Source: Streptomyces sp. NRRL F-5630 | GTDB taxonomy: Bacteria; Actinomycetota; Actinomycetes; Streptomycetales; Streptomycetaceae | Length of the DNA stretch: 64,000 nt | Direction of reading: 5' to 3' | Assembly: GCF_000719475.1 (NCBI RefSeq) | Contig: NZ_JOGO01000026.1 | Location: 16,591 to 80,590 of the forward strand | Shown: in pieces, positions 17,560 to 26,857 of the stretch | How the letters are laid out: each line of letters opens with the position of its first letter | Position numbering within the stretch: the stretch's first letter is position 1 | Program-made: the position numbers and the translations under genes | The notes under the pieces: model-generated | What the model was told of the DNA's origin: nothing | What the model saw: only the letters and a program-made list of their open reading frames with translations | The model's database searches: none

Positions 17560-18957
17560 TCAGTTTGCTGCGGGGACGGGGGCGTGGGTCGGTGCGGGTG
17601 TCTCCTTCGGATCGGGCTCGGCTGTCACCGCGGAGGGAGCGGGGGTGGGAGCGTAGGAGATCTCTCCGCGCAGGACGGCCCTGGCCCGATCCTCGTCCAG
17701 CTCACCCTCCCACCGGGCGACGGCCAGGGTGGCGACGCCGTTGCCGACCAGGCTGGTGAGGGCGCGGGCTTCGGACATGAACCGGTCGATGCCGAAGATC
17801 AGCGCGAGGGCGGCGACCGGGACGTGCGGTACGGCGCTGAGCGTGGCGGCCAGGGCGATGAAGCCGGAGCCGGTGACGCCCGCGGCGCCCTTCGAGGTGA
17901 GCAGCATGACGGCGAGCATGGTCAGCTGCTGGGTGAGGCTGAGGTCGATGCCGAGGGCCTGGGCGAGGAAGACCGAACTCATGGTCAGGTAGATGGCGGT
18001 GCCGTCGAGGTTGAAGGAGTACCCGGCGGGCAGCGTGATGCCGACAACCGGTTTCGAGGCGCCCGCGTGCTGGAGCTTGGCCATCATGCGCGGCAGGACC
18101 GATTCGGTGGAGGACGTGCCGAGGACGATCAGCAGCTCTTCCTTGATGTAGCGCAGAAAGGGCAGCAGCCGCAGGCCGTTCAGACGCATCACGCCCCCGA
18201 GGACCACCAGGACGAAGAGCAGCGCGGTCAGCCAGAACGAGCCGACCAGCAGGGCGAGATGGCGCAGAGTGCCCAGGCCGTAGTTGCCGATGGTGAAGGC
18301 CATCGACCCGAACGCGCCGATCGGGGCAAGCCGCATGATCCACCGGATGAGCGTGAACAGCACCGTGGAGAACTTCTCGATGCCCCGGGCGATGCCCAGG
18401 CCGGCCTCTCCACTGGCGTGCAGCCCGAAGCCGAACAGCACCGACACCAGCAGTACCGGCAGGATCTCGTTGCCGGTCAGGGCGCCGACCAGGGTGGCCG
18501 GGATGATGGCGAGGACGAACTCGGCGAAGCCTTCGTGGGCCCCGGTCGCCTCCGGCGGCAGGCCCTTGGCGGACAGGGTCGAGACATCGACGTGCAGCCC
18601 GCTGCCCGGCTTGACGACGTTGACGACGACCAGGCCGATCACCATGGCGACCGTGGTCAGCACCTCGAAGTAGACCAGAGCTTTCAGGCCCACGCGGCCG
18701 ACCGCCCGGGCGTCGCCCATGGAGGCGATGCCGTGGACGACCGTACAGAAGATGACCGGCGCGATGAACATCTTCACCAACGCGATGAAGCCATCGCCGA
18801 GCGGCTTCAGGTCAGCGCCCACGGAGGGCCACAGCCAGCCCACTGCGGCGCCGAGGAGAACGCCGATCAGGCACTGGATGTAGAGGTGGGACAGCATACG
18901 GCGGATGCGGCCAGGTGGTGCGGTGACGGTACCCGGGGCGGCGTCGTTGCGGCTCAT
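17560..18957 (-). CDS. dctA: Dicarboxylate/amino acid:cation symporter (DctA-like)
   Basis: A 465-aa membrane transporter of the DAACS family, which imports C4-dicarboxylates (succinate, fumarate, malate) or glutamate with Na+ or H+. Family motifs: ALVKMFIAPVIFCTVVHGIA, the Ser-rich hairpin ELLIVLGTSSTESVLPRMM, AGYSFNLDGTAIYLTMSSVF (substrate and cation site), LLTSKGAAGVTGSGFIALA and the C-terminal DRFMSEARALTSLVGNGVAT. The C-terminal tail is long and Pro/Ala-rich (last about 35 residues). The start codon overlaps the stop of the upstream PrpF-like gene by 4 bp, implying coupling. The partner isomerase acts on tricarboxylate-type acids, so the substrate may be a related polycarboxylate such as tricarballylate or a methylaconitate precursor (inference). 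Confidence 0.9.
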   Translation of the reverse strand: MSRNDAAPGTVTAPPGRIRRMLSHLYIQCLIGVLLGAAVGWLWPSVGADLKPLGDGFIALVKMFIAPVIFCTVVHGIASMGDARAVGRVGLKALVYFEVLTTVAMVIGLVVVNVVKPGSGLHVDVSTLSAKGLPPEATGAHEGFAEFVLAIIPATLVGALTGNEILPVLLVSVLFGFGLHASGEAGLGIARGIEKFSTVLFTLIRWIMRLAPIGAFGSMAFTIGNYGLGTLRHLALLVGSFWLTALLFVLVVLGGVMRLNGLRLLPFLRYIKEELLIVLGTSSTESVLPRMMAKLQHAGASKPVVGITLPAGYSFNLDGTAIYLTMSSVFLAQALGIDLSLTQQLTMLAVMLLTSKGAAGVTGSGFIALAATLSAVPHVPVAALALIFGIDRFMSEARALTSLVGNGVATLAVARWEGELDEDRARAVLRGEISYAPTPAPSAVTAEPDPKETPAPTHAPVPAAN

Positions 18958-20072
18958 GCGGGGCGTCCTTCCAGGACGGGAACGAGGAGTTCGGCTCGGG
19001 CGATACGCCGGGCGGCGCGGTGCAGGAGCACCGTGGGGGACGCGCCACCCGCGGCGGGGACGGCTCGGGTGGTGATCACGCCGGCGGGAGTGCCCAGGCG
19101 CAACGTGCCGTCGGCGGTCTGCCGGGCCACGCGGTGGGCGAGGGTGCCGGGGGTGGCGGCGGCCGTGGCCAGGGCCACGGCGGAGGTCAGGCCGATCGCC
19201 GGGTGCGGCGCGTGCATGGAGACCATGCGTACGGCCAGGTCATACTCGTCCTGGTTGACGAGGGTGCCCTGTGTGGTGCGATAGGGAGCAGGCCGGGCGA
19301 CGATGCCCACCTTCGGCACCGCGTGGCTGACCGGATCGCCCTCATGGGCCAGGCCCATGGCCAGTGCTGCCTGGCGGCGCAGCAAGGTCAGCACGGGCAC
19401 TGCGGCGGCGAACGCGGTGAGAGATTCCGTGCCGTCAAGGCCGAACGCTTTGGCCTCGAACAGCGCGGCCGGCGCGCCCGCATCCACCAGGGACGCCTCG
19501 ACGTGACCGTCCGGACCGGTCAGCTCGTCCAGCGCCCGGCCGGTCGGCAGCGCGCGGCCGGTCGTCGAGCCCGCAGGGTCCTGAAACCCCAGCAGGACCG
19601 GCACACCCGGCGCCGAGGTACCCGGCACCACGGCCGTGCCCTCCTCCGGGGCCACGCCCGCGGGGGTGGGGATGGCGCCGGTGAGGCGGGCCCCGGTGTT
19701 GACGTTGAGCATGCGGACGGTGGTGGTCTCCGAGGTGATCGGCACGAGGTCGTGGTGGACGGCGTAGAGGGCCACGGCGGTGGCGCAGTTGCCACAGTTG
19801 CTGGCCCACTCCACGCGCTCGTCGCCGATGCCGACCTGGGCGAAGGCGTACTCGACGTCCACCCCGGGTCGGCTCGACGCCTGGACGACGGCGGCCTTGG
19901 AGGTGGTGGAGGAGGCGCCGCCCACGCCGTCGATCTGGCGGGGGTCGGCGGCGTTGAAGGCGGCGAGCAGGAGGGCGTCGACATCCACGCCGGTGGCGGC
20001 CACGTCCCGGTGGTCGAAGATCCAGCACTTGCTGGTTCCTCCGCGGATCATCTCGCCCTGCAGACGCAGCAC
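18954..20072 (-). CDS. prpF: PrpF-family isomerase (2-methylaconitate / oxalomesaconate type)
   Basis: A 372-aa protein of the PrpF family, diaminopimelate-epimerase-fold isomerases that move double bonds in aconitate-like acids (2-methylaconitate cis-trans isomerase, 4-oxalomesaconate tautomerase). Seen: MIRGGTSKCWIFD, QIDGVGGASSTTSKAAVV, EWASNCGNCATAVALYAV, NVNTGARLTG and AIGLTSAVALATAAAT. The catalytic Cys/Lys pair of the family fits GGTSK/SNCGN. GTG 20072 is chosen because GAGGAG lies 6 bases upstream and family proteins begin near MRGGTSK; GTG 20138 would add 22 residues and has no ribosome site. It is coupled to DctA and divergent from a LysR gene, its likely regulator. Confidence 0.84.
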   Translation of the reverse strand: MLRLQGEMIRGGTSKCWIFDHRDVAATGVDVDALLLAAFNAADPRQIDGVGGASSTTSKAAVVQASSRPGVDVEYAFAQVGIGDERVEWASNCGNCATAVALYAVHHDLVPITSETTTVRMLNVNTGARLTGAIPTPAGVAPEEGTAVVPGTSAPGVPVLLGFQDPAGSTTGRALPTGRALDELTGPDGHVEASLVDAGAPAALFEAKAFGLDGTESLTAFAAAVPVLTLLRRQAALAMGLAHEGDPVSHAVPKVGIVARPAPYRTTQGTLVNQDEYDLAVRMVSMHAPHPAIGLTSAVALATAAATPGTLAHRVARQTADGTLRLGTPAGVITTRAVPAAGGASPTVLLHRAARRIARAELLVPVLEGRPA

Positions 20073-20217
20073 AACCGACTCCTCACAGACAGGGAAGGGA
20101 AGCCCACCGGCGGTCTCGCCGTGCGTGGTGTCCTCCACGGTGGGTTACAGCAGCGTGAAGTACAATCTCGGAAATCTGCATGGCCCTTAAGATCAAGTGA
20201 ACGCTGGAGGTGGTGGC

Positions 20218-21123
20218 ATGCTCGACGCGCGGCGCATCCTGCTGTTCACGGAGGTCGCCCGGCACGGCTCGGTGACCGCGACAGCCCGCGCCCTCAACTA
20301 CACACCGTCAGCGGTGTCGCAGCAGATCAGCCGCCTGGAAACGGATGCAGGACAGCCCCTCCTGGAACGGCACGCCCGGGGCGTCACCCTCACCGACGCC
20401 GGACGGGCGCTGGCCGAACGAGGACACCGGATCGAACGCGAACTGCGGGCCGCGGAAAACGAACTCGCCGACTACGCGGGACTGCGCGCGGGCACACTGC
20501 GCATCGGCACCTTCCCCACCGTTGGCGCCTCGCTCCTCCCGCAGGCCGTGATCGCCTTCCGGGACGCCCACCCCGACGTACGGCTGACCGTACGCAGCGC
20601 CCGTATCGCCGGACTCTGGACCATGCTGGAGAACCGGGAGATCGAAATGTCGCTGATGTGGGACTACGACTGGAGCCGAATCGACCGGGAGGACACCGTC
20701 GTCACCCCGCTCCTCGACGACCCGCCGGCCCTTCTCGTCAGCGACCACCATCCCCTCGCCGGCCGTGACGCCGCCTCACTCGCCGACTTCGCGGACGACC
20801 CCTGGATCACCCGCGCCGACCATCACCCGGTGGCCGAGGCCCTCGTCCGAGGGTGCCGTGCCGTCGGCTTCGAGCCCCACATCGCCTACGAGGCCCACGA
20901 CTACCAGGAAGCCCAGGCCATGGTCGCCGCCGGCATCGGCGTCGCCCTCGCCCCCACCCTGGCCCTGGAGGGCACCCGCCCCGGCGTCAACGTCCTGCCC
21001 CTCCAGCCACCGGCCCCCATCCGCCGCATCCTCCTGGTCCGCATGGCCGACCACTCCCCCACCCCCGCCGCCCTGACCTTCGCCGAACTCCTTCGCAATG
21101 CCGCTGCGGCCCGAACCCTCTGA
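20218..21123 (+). CDS. LysR-family transcriptional regulator
   Basis: A 301-aa LysR regulator. The N-terminal helix-turn-helix is classical: FTEVARHGSVTATARALNYT followed by PSAVSQQISRLETDAGQPLLERHARG; the rest is the periplasmic-binding-like effector domain (LRIGTFPTVGASLLPQAVIAF). ATG 20218 is preceded by GGAGG at good spacing; an upstream in-frame GTG (20197) lies before this ribosome site. It is divergent from prpF-dctA across about 145 bp, the usual arrangement for a LysR protein controlling its neighbour, probably with a carboxylic-acid co-inducer. No confident T-N11-A box was fixed in the gap. Confidence 0.9.
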   Translation: MLDARRILLFTEVARHGSVTATARALNYTPSAVSQQISRLETDAGQPLLERHARGVTLTDAGRALAERGHRIERELRAAENELADYAGLRAGTLRIGTFPTVGASLLPQAVIAFRDAHPDVRLTVRSARIAGLWTMLENREIEMSLMWDYDWSRIDREDTVVTPLLDDPPALLVSDHHPLAGRDAASLADFADDPWITRADHHPVAEALVRGCRAVGFEPHIAYEAHDYQEAQAMVAAGIGVALAPTLALEGTRPGVNVLPLQPPAPIRRILLVRMADHSPTPAALTFAELLRNAAAARTL

Positions 21124-21493
21124 TACCGAACCACGCCCACCGGTCATGGACCCGCCGCCCTCACCGCCGCCAATCCAGACCCTCCACGTCGGTGGTGGAA
21201 ACTGTTGTCTTGCCGATCTCGAGAGATGCGCGTCGAACGGAAGTCCCCGATGGGTGGTCGTGGCGCACGGGGAGGCTCGCACTCTCCAAGCCGGGCGCGA
21301 GCCGGGGGGCCAGCGCGCCTATCCCGCATCTGCGCATAGCCTCCTCGGCGATTCGGCCAACCACCCGCCTTCGCGCTCCTGTTGCGGGAGCTGGGTCGGT
21401 GCACCCTCCACGCGCCGCCGCCCGCTCTATTCCGGGCTTTCAGGGCCGACCGAAACACATGTGTTCGATATCCCCGTTGCGTCGTTGAGCCTC
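21124..21493. promoter_or_regulatory. Gene-free stretch with a palindrome before the ABC transporter gene
   Basis: These 370 bases between the LysR and ABC transporter genes hold no gene I can support. A perfect 12-bp palindrome AACACATGTGTT (21454-21465) lies 28 bp before the ATG at 21494 and could be an operator for the exporter gene. No precursor-peptide gene was found here. Confidence 0.35.
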
Positions 21494-23419
21494 ATGACCA
21501 CGCTGGACGAACGTCAAGGGGGACCCACGTTGACCTCGGCCGATACGAACGAACAGCAGGCCACCGCGCCTCCCCCGCCACCGCCGGCGGAGATCACCTA
21601 CAGCGGGCAGTACTCCGTCAACCCGCTTGCGGAGGTCTCCTTCCGGAGAATGTGCGGGCAGATCCCCGCCGTGCTGAGCCGGATCGCCCGGCTGTCATGG
21701 CGGACCGACCGGCGTGCCGTGCAACTGCTGCTGGGCTCCCAAGTGGTCACCGGCGTGTCGGCCGCCGTGCTGCTGACGGCCACCGCCCGGGCCATGAAGC
21801 CCCTTCTCGGCGACGGGTCGGCCGGCGACCGGCTGCACGGAGCCGTGCCCGCGCTGGTGGTGGTCGCGCTCGCGGCCGCCCTGGGCCGTGGCGCGGCGGC
21901 GGTGGCCACGTACGCGGAGCGGCGGATCACTCCGCGGCTGACCACGGAGACGGACAGCGCACTGGTCGAGGCGGTGTGCCGGGTGGAAGCGTCCGCGTAC
22001 GCGGAGGAGGGGTTCTCCGACCGGCACGAGGCGGCCGAGATGGGGGTGATCCGCACTCAGGTGATGGTCACTGATGCCCAGCGGTTCCTTTCCGCCTTGA
22101 TCCGGATGGTCACCGCCGCCGGAGTGCTGTCGGTGCTGAACCCGCTGATGCTGCCACTGCTCCTGCTCGCCGTGCTGCCGGCCGGAGCGGGAGCGGTCCT
22201 GACAGCTCGGGTCGACTACGAGATCCACTACGCCAATATCGCTGACCGCAACGTGCGCGGCATGATGCGCTGGTGGGCGACCACGTCGAAGTACGGGGAC
22301 GAGGTCCGCGCCAACTCGATGACCGACTACCTCGTCTACTGGTACCGGGCCCTGTCCGACCGGTGCGACCGGCGCACCCTGGCCGCTGCCCCGCGGACCC
22401 TGCGCATCGCCCTGCTCTCCGCGCTCACCGGCGGGGTGTTCTTGATGGCGGCCTGGGGAACGCTGGCGTGGCTGGCCATCTCGGGCCGGATCGAACTGGC
22501 CGTCGCGGCCACGGCCGTCATCGCCGTACAGACCACGCTCGCCGCACTCTCCCAGGTCGTCATCAACGGCGCCGCGGTCTTCCACACCAGCCTCTACCTG
22601 AGCGACATGCAGGCCTTCCTCGACGACACCGCCGCCCGCTCCCCCCGGCGCGGCTCGGGCGGGCCCGGCGACCGCGTCGAGCAGATCCGGCTCGAGGAGG
22701 CCGTCTACCAGTACCCGGGCAAGGACAAGCCCGCAGTCGACGGCGTCTCCCTCACGCTGGAGCGCGGCCAGATCCTCGCGATCGTCGGAGCGAACGGCTC
22801 GGGCAAGTCCACGCTCACCCGTCTGCTCACCGGCATCTACGTGGCCGACAAGGGCAAGGTCCTCTGGAACGGCGCCGACCTGGCCGAGGTGGACCCGGCA
22901 AGCGTGTGGGCGCAGACCGGTCTGGTACCGCAGATCTTCGCCCAGTGGCCGATGCCGCTCCGTGAGAACGTCACTCTTGGCCAGCCCCGCACCTACGACG
23001 ACGCTCCGGTCTGGGAGGCGATCGACGCGGTCGGCCTGCGCGAAGCCGTCGACGACCTCCCCGCGGGCCTGGACACCCTGCTGTCCCGTGAGGTCTTCGG
23101 CGGCTCGGAGCTGTCCGGCGGACAGTGGCAGCGCATCGCGTGCTCCCGGGCCCTGTACCGCCGCCCGGGTCTGCTGGTCCTGGACGAGCCGACCTCCCAG
23201 ATGGACCCGCGTGGTGAGCACCAGATCTTCGAGCAGATCAAGGCCATCGCCGCCGACCGCATCACCATCGTGGTCACCCACCGCTTGGAGAACACCAGGA
23301 TCGCCGACCACATCATCGTGATGGAACACGGCCGGATCACCGAACAGGGCCGGTACGACGACCTCGTGCACGCCGGCGGGACCTTCGCCGAACTCCTTCG
23401 CCTCTCACAAGACCGCTGA
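21494..23419 (+). CDS. ABC transporter, fused permease and ATPase (type I exporter half)
   Basis: A 641-aa exporter half-transporter. Residues about 30-380 form the transmembrane domain with several hydrophobic segments (QLLLGSQVVTGVSAAVLLTA; MLPLLLLAVLPAGAGAVLTA; LLSALTGGVFLMAAWGTLAW). The C-terminal ATPase has Walker A IVGANGSGKSTLTR, Q-loop TGLVPQIFAQWPM, signature GSELSGGQWQR, Walker B GLLVLDEPTS and switch His VTHRLENT. It is likely to act as a homodimer. ATG 21494 lacks a good ribosome site; TTG 21530 with AAGGGGGA upstream is a serious alternative and would remove 12 residues. It resembles peptide or natural-product exporters, but no biosynthetic partner lies beside it, so cargo is unknown. 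Confidence 0.87.
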   Translation: MTTLDERQGGPTLTSADTNEQQATAPPPPPPAEITYSGQYSVNPLAEVSFRRMCGQIPAVLSRIARLSWRTDRRAVQLLLGSQVVTGVSAAVLLTATARAMKPLLGDGSAGDRLHGAVPALVVVALAAALGRGAAAVATYAERRITPRLTTETDSALVEAVCRVEASAYAEEGFSDRHEAAEMGVIRTQVMVTDAQRFLSALIRMVTAAGVLSVLNPLMLPLLLLAVLPAGAGAVLTARVDYEIHYANIADRNVRGMMRWWATTSKYGDEVRANSMTDYLVYWYRALSDRCDRRTLAAAPRTLRIALLSALTGGVFLMAAWGTLAWLAISGRIELAVAATAVIAVQTTLAALSQVVINGAAVFHTSLYLSDMQAFLDDTAARSPRRGSGGPGDRVEQIRLEEAVYQYPGKDKPAVDGVSLTLERGQILAIVGANGSGKSTLTRLLTGIYVADKGKVLWNGADLAEVDPASVWAQTGLVPQIFAQWPMPLRENVTLGQPRTYDDAPVWEAIDAVGLREAVDDLPAGLDTLLSREVFGGSELSGGQWQRIACSRALYRRPGLLVLDEPTSQMDPRGEHQIFEQIKAIAADRITIVVTHRLENTRIADHIIVMEHGRITEQGRYDDLVHAGGTFAELLRLSQDR

Positions 23420-23946
23420 CCACACGCGCTCCAGGAGCAGACTGGGCCCCGTCCCCGAGCCCCGCCGACCGCCGCAGCCACCAGGCACCCGCCGCGCACC
23501 CGAACGCGAGGTACGCGGTATGAGGAAGGCGAAACCCCCGCCCGCGGCGGTGCGGCGTCGCTGGGCAGAGGAGCGCCGCGGACCCGTCACGGACGTCCGC
23601 GACGCCTCTCACTACGGGGAACGCTCCCGCGTGGGAACTGGAAGGGGGCGGGGCCGCTGGTACGTGAAAGTCTCGCCCTCGCCCTCGCCCTCGGTGGTGT
23701 TCTTCACCTGCGAGGCCCGGGCCTACCGCCACGTCATTCCCGCCGTTGGTCGGGGCCGCGCACCGCAGCGCCGGGCACCCCGGCGCCGGCATTCACACTG
23801 ACCGACGGCGAGTGGCGCGGGCCGTGCATCGGCAGGCCCACGTCCTGTGCGCCCGCCTTCATCGCCCTCGGCGCGCGGGTCACCGCCGTGGACGCCTCCC
23901 AGCACGAACGCGCCTGCGGAGACCGCCGGGGGAACGGCCACCGGGC
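23420..23946. other. Gene-poor stretch, possible degraded gene remnant
   Basis: No convincing intact gene. One open frame (23520-23801, +) has biased composition and no recognisable features. Around 23800-23930 a plus-strand frame reads FIALGARVTAVDAS, which resembles motif I of a SAM-dependent methyltransferase, but the sequence before and after is not a complete domain. It may be a remnant of a lost gene or chance similarity. Confidence 0.25.
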
Positions 23947-24615
23947 TCACCGGCGGACGGCACGCAGTCCGTCCAGGAGCAGCCGCAGCCCGAACTCGAA
24001 GTGTGCCGTGAAGTCCGTACTGGTGAGCACCGGCAGGGTGGCGGCGAGGTGCGGATACCTCCCCGCCTCCACCACCGCCTCGTGCAGGACCTCCGCGTTG
24101 GCGGGCCCCCCGTCCTCGGTCCGGAGGGCGGCTTGTTCCTCCAGGGTGTGGCCGACGGTGAAGTGGGACACCGCGTAGAGCGCCCGCGCCGCTTCACCAT
24201 CGCTGAAGCCCGCCGCACGCAGCACCCCGATGAGGCCGTCGGCGAAGCCCAGGGTGTTGGGGCCGGTCGAGTGCGTACCGGCGTAGACGCGGGCGCCGTC
24301 GCGATGGGCGAGCAGGGCCGTGCGTAGTGCGCGGGCCAGGCGCGCCGTTGCCTCGCTCCAGTCGCCGTCTTCGGCCGGGCCGGTGGCGTCGGCGACACCG
24401 CCGAGCATGTGCTCGGCCATGGCGGTGAGCAGGTCCTGTTTGGTCGCGAAGTAGCGGTACAGCGCACCAGCCTGGACACCCATCGCATCGGCGAGCCTGC
24501 GCATGGTCAGCGCGTCGAGCCCGGACTCGTTCAGCAGGTCGAGGGCGGTTTGGACAGTGCGGGCCTGGTTGAGGCGGGCAGGCCGCCCCCTGGCCGGGCT
24601 TGACGGTGCGCTCAT
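23947..24615 (-). CDS. TetR-family repressor
   Basis: A 222-aa repressor. The N-terminal helix-turn-helix runs through RTVQTALDLLNESGLDALTM and RRLADAMGVQAGALYRYFAT, a classical TetR signature; the C-terminal part (ALRTALLAHRDGARVYAGTH, VSHFTVGHTLEEQAA) resembles the tetracycline-repressor C-terminal domain. ATG 24615 is chosen over GTG 24636, which would put the operator inside the gene. It is divergent from a FAD-dependent monooxygenase, with two near-identical palindromes between them. The natural inducer is probably an aromatic compound or antibiotic handled by that enzyme (inference). Confidence 0.9.
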   Translation of the reverse strand: MSAPSSPARGRPARLNQARTVQTALDLLNESGLDALTMRRLADAMGVQAGALYRYFATKQDLLTAMAEHMLGGVADATGPAEDGDWSEATARLARALRTALLAHRDGARVYAGTHSTGPNTLGFADGLIGVLRAAGFSDGEAARALYAVSHFTVGHTLEEQAALRTEDGGPANAEVLHEAVVEAGRYPHLAATLPVLTSTDFTAHFEFGLRLLLDGLRAVRR

Positions 24616-24629
24616 GGACCCCACTATAT

Positions 24630-24658
24630 TGAACACCGTTCACGTGAACAGCGTTCAC
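24630..24658. promoter_or_regulatory. Twin palindromic TetR operators
   Basis: TGAACACCGTTCA (24630-24642) and TGAACAGCGTTCA (24645-24657) are two 13-bp palindromes of form TGAAC-N3-GTTCA with centres 15 bp apart; the second extends to GTGAACAGCGTTCAC. They fill the short gap between the divergent TetR gene and the monooxygenase gene, a position that would let the repressor block both. Confidence 0.78.
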
Positions 24659-24680
24659 TAAATAGAGGAGGCCATCTCCG

Positions 24681-26210
24681 ATGAAAACTGACGTGATCGT
24701 CGTAGGCGCCGGGCCGACCGGGCTGATGCTCGCCTGCGAGCTGGCACTGGCGGGCGTACGGACCCGGGTCCTGGAGCGCCGCACCGAACCGCAGCGCCAT
24801 TCGCGTGCGCTGAGCCTGCACCCGCGCAGCGTGGAACTGATGGACCAGCGGGGGCTGCTCGACCGTTTCCTCCCGCTCGGCCGGACCGTGCCGGGCTGGC
24901 ACTTCGCGGGGTTGCCCACCCAGCTGGACTTCCGTCCCCTCGACTCCCGGCACCGCTACACCCTCTTCCTGGCCCAGGCGCGCACCGAGGCGATCCTCGA
25001 AGAGCGGGCACACGAGCTGGGGGTGGAGATCAGCCGGGGCCACGAGATCCTCGGCGTGAGCCAGCACGGCGACGGGGTCGAGGTGGAGACCCGCGTCCCC
25101 GGCGGCGGCACCGAGACCGTACGTGCCCTGTACGCGGTCGGGTGCGACGGCGGGCGCAGCCTCGTACGGCGGTCCGCGGGGATCGGTTTCCCCGGCACGG
25201 ACGAGACCCTGACCGGCATACTCGGGGACTTCGCGGTCGTCGACCCGCGGCCCGGCGCGCTCGACGCGGCACGGGCCCGTGGCGTGATCATCGCGCCGCT
25301 GGAGGGCGGGCTCACCCGCTTCGTCTGCCTGGATCCGGAGCGGATGCGGGTCCCGTCCCGGGAGCCCGTGACCCTGGAGGAGTTCCGTACCTCGCTCATC
25401 CGGATCACCGGTTCCGACTGCGGGGTCGCCGAGCCCGACTGGCTGTCGCGTTTCGGCAATGCCACGCGGCTCGCGGAGAGCTACCGCTCGGGGCGGGTCC
25501 TGCTGGCGGGCGACGCCGCCCACATCCACTTCCCCGCGGCAGGCCAGGGGCTCAACACCGGGCTCCAGGACGCCATGAACCTGGGGTGGAAACTGGCCGG
25601 CTCGGTGCACGGCTGGGCCCCGCCCGGGCTGCTGGACAGTTACGACGCGGAGCGCCGGCCGGTCGGCCGGTCGGTGACCGAGAACACCGAGGTCCAGACG
25701 CTGCTGGCGGAGCTGACGCTGATGTCGGGGTACCGGCGCCCGGCCGCGGCCCTGCGGTCGCTCCTCGACCAGCTGCTGGGCATCGCGGAGGTCAACCGCC
25801 GGCTCGCCGATCAGGTCTCCGCGCTCGGCACCCACTACCCACCGGCGGACCTGGGCGCCCACCCTCTGGTGGGGCGGCGTATGCCTGATGTGGGACTGAC
25901 CGCCGCCGGTTCGGCGGCGACACGGGTGTACGAACTCCTCGCCCGGGGCCGCTTCGTTCTGCTCGCTCTGGCGGAGGACCCCTCCCCCTCCCTGCGGGAG
26001 GCCGTCGCCACGGACCGGGCGTCCAGGGTCACGGCCGTATCCGTCGACAAGTACGACGAGCACGCCGACCTCGACGGGGTCACCGAGGTGCTCGTACGCC
26101 CCGACGGCCACGTCGCGTGGGCCACCCGTGCCGCCGACCACGCCACGCGCCGCAACGAACGTCTCCAGGCGCTGACCGCCTGGGCGGGTACGCCCTCCTC
26201 AAGGAGCTGA
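24681..26210 (+). CDS. FAD-dependent aromatic monooxygenase (PheA/TfdB type)
   Basis: A 509-aa class A flavoprotein hydroxylase. It has the dinucleotide motif VIVVGAGPTGLMLACELALA at the N-terminus, the DG motif VGCDGGRSLVRRSAG, the GD motif VLLAGDAAHIHFPAAGQGLN followed by TGLQDAMNLGWKLA, and a C-terminal thioredoxin-like domain (about 400-509) as in phenol and polyketide hydroxylases and rifampicin monooxygenase. It uses NAD(P)H and O2 to hydroxylate an aromatic substrate. GAGGAGG lies before the ATG. It is controlled by the divergent TetR through the twin operators and followed 2 bp later by a RidA-like gene. Detoxification or tailoring are both possible; substrate unknown. Confidence 0.87.
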   Translation: MKTDVIVVGAGPTGLMLACELALAGVRTRVLERRTEPQRHSRALSLHPRSVELMDQRGLLDRFLPLGRTVPGWHFAGLPTQLDFRPLDSRHRYTLFLAQARTEAILEERAHELGVEISRGHEILGVSQHGDGVEVETRVPGGGTETVRALYAVGCDGGRSLVRRSAGIGFPGTDETLTGILGDFAVVDPRPGALDAARARGVIIAPLEGGLTRFVCLDPERMRVPSREPVTLEEFRTSLIRITGSDCGVAEPDWLSRFGNATRLAESYRSGRVLLAGDAAHIHFPAAGQGLNTGLQDAMNLGWKLAGSVHGWAPPGLLDSYDAERRPVGRSVTENTEVQTLLAELTLMSGYRRPAAALRSLLDQLLGIAEVNRRLADQVSALGTHYPPADLGAHPLVGRRMPDVGLTAAGSAATRVYELLARGRFVLLALAEDPSPSLREAVATDRASRVTAVSVDKYDEHADLDGVTEVLVRPDGHVAWATRAADHATRRNERLQALTAWAGTPSSRS

Positions 26211-26212
26211 TC

Positions 26213-26728
26213 ATGTCGGTGACCCGCGTCAGTCCGCGGTCCGTGCACAACCCGTCCGACCAGATCTCGCCGGTCGTCACCGTCGACGGAAGGCGGCTCG
26301 CGCATCTCTCCGGACAGGTCTCCTGGGATGAGCGGGGACGGCCCGTGGGGCTCGGCGACCACGGGGCCCAGGCGGCACAGATCGCCCGCAACCTCGACGC
26401 CGCGCTCGCCGCAGTCGGCGCCACCCGTGACGACATCATTGACGAGACCATCTACGTCGTCGACTGCGCCCCGGAGCTGCTGCCCGCGATCTTCGGGCCG
26501 CTGCGGGCCGGTGTCGGGCAAGCACCCGCGAGCACGCTGGTGGGCGTGTCCGCGCTCTGCGCACCGGCGTTCCTCCTGGAGGTAAAGGTGGTCGCCGCGC
26601 TCCCCGGGCAGGGGAGCCAGGACCGGACCGTACCGGCCGACGCCGGCACCGAGGCGGGCGAGCCCGCCAGGGCACACGAGACCGGCGGGACCCAGGATCC
26701 CGGAACGGCACTCACCCGCCGGGCCTGA
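26213..26728 (+). CDS. RidA/YjgF-family protein with a disordered C-terminal tail
   Basis: A 171-aa protein. Residues about 1-125 match the RidA (reactive-intermediate deaminase) fold: AHLSGQVSWDERG, GDHGAQAAQIARNLDAALAA, TIYVVDCAPE, and the C-terminal strand FLLEVKVVAAL. RidA proteins hydrolyse reactive enamines/imines; several homologues act in aromatic or amino-acid breakdown operons. The Arg of the usual C-terminal active site is not obvious, so activity is uncertain. The last about 45 residues are rich in Gly, Glu, Ala and Thr and look disordered, beyond the usual length of about 130. AAGGAG precedes the ATG, which begins 2 bp after the monooxygenase stop; the genes are surely co-transcribed. 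Confidence 0.82.
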   Translation: MSVTRVSPRSVHNPSDQISPVVTVDGRRLAHLSGQVSWDERGRPVGLGDHGAQAAQIARNLDAALAAVGATRDDIIDETIYVVDCAPELLPAIFGPLRAGVGQAPASTLVGVSALCAPAFLLEVKVVAALPGQGSQDRTVPADAGTEAGEPARAHETGGTQDPGTALTRRA

Positions 26729-26857
26729 GAGAACCCGTCCGCCGCGCGACTGGAACGGGGACCCTACGCGCAGCACGCGGGCGGCGAAGACGCCCACGCG
26801 GTCCCGGCCACAGCTCTCCCCCTCTCCCCCGTTCGCCGATCCCGCGCGCCTCGATCC

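Noticed and set aside
23520..23801. 93-aa rightward open frame
   Set aside because: Low-complexity Arg/Pro/Ser-rich sequence, no ribosome site and no recognisable motif.
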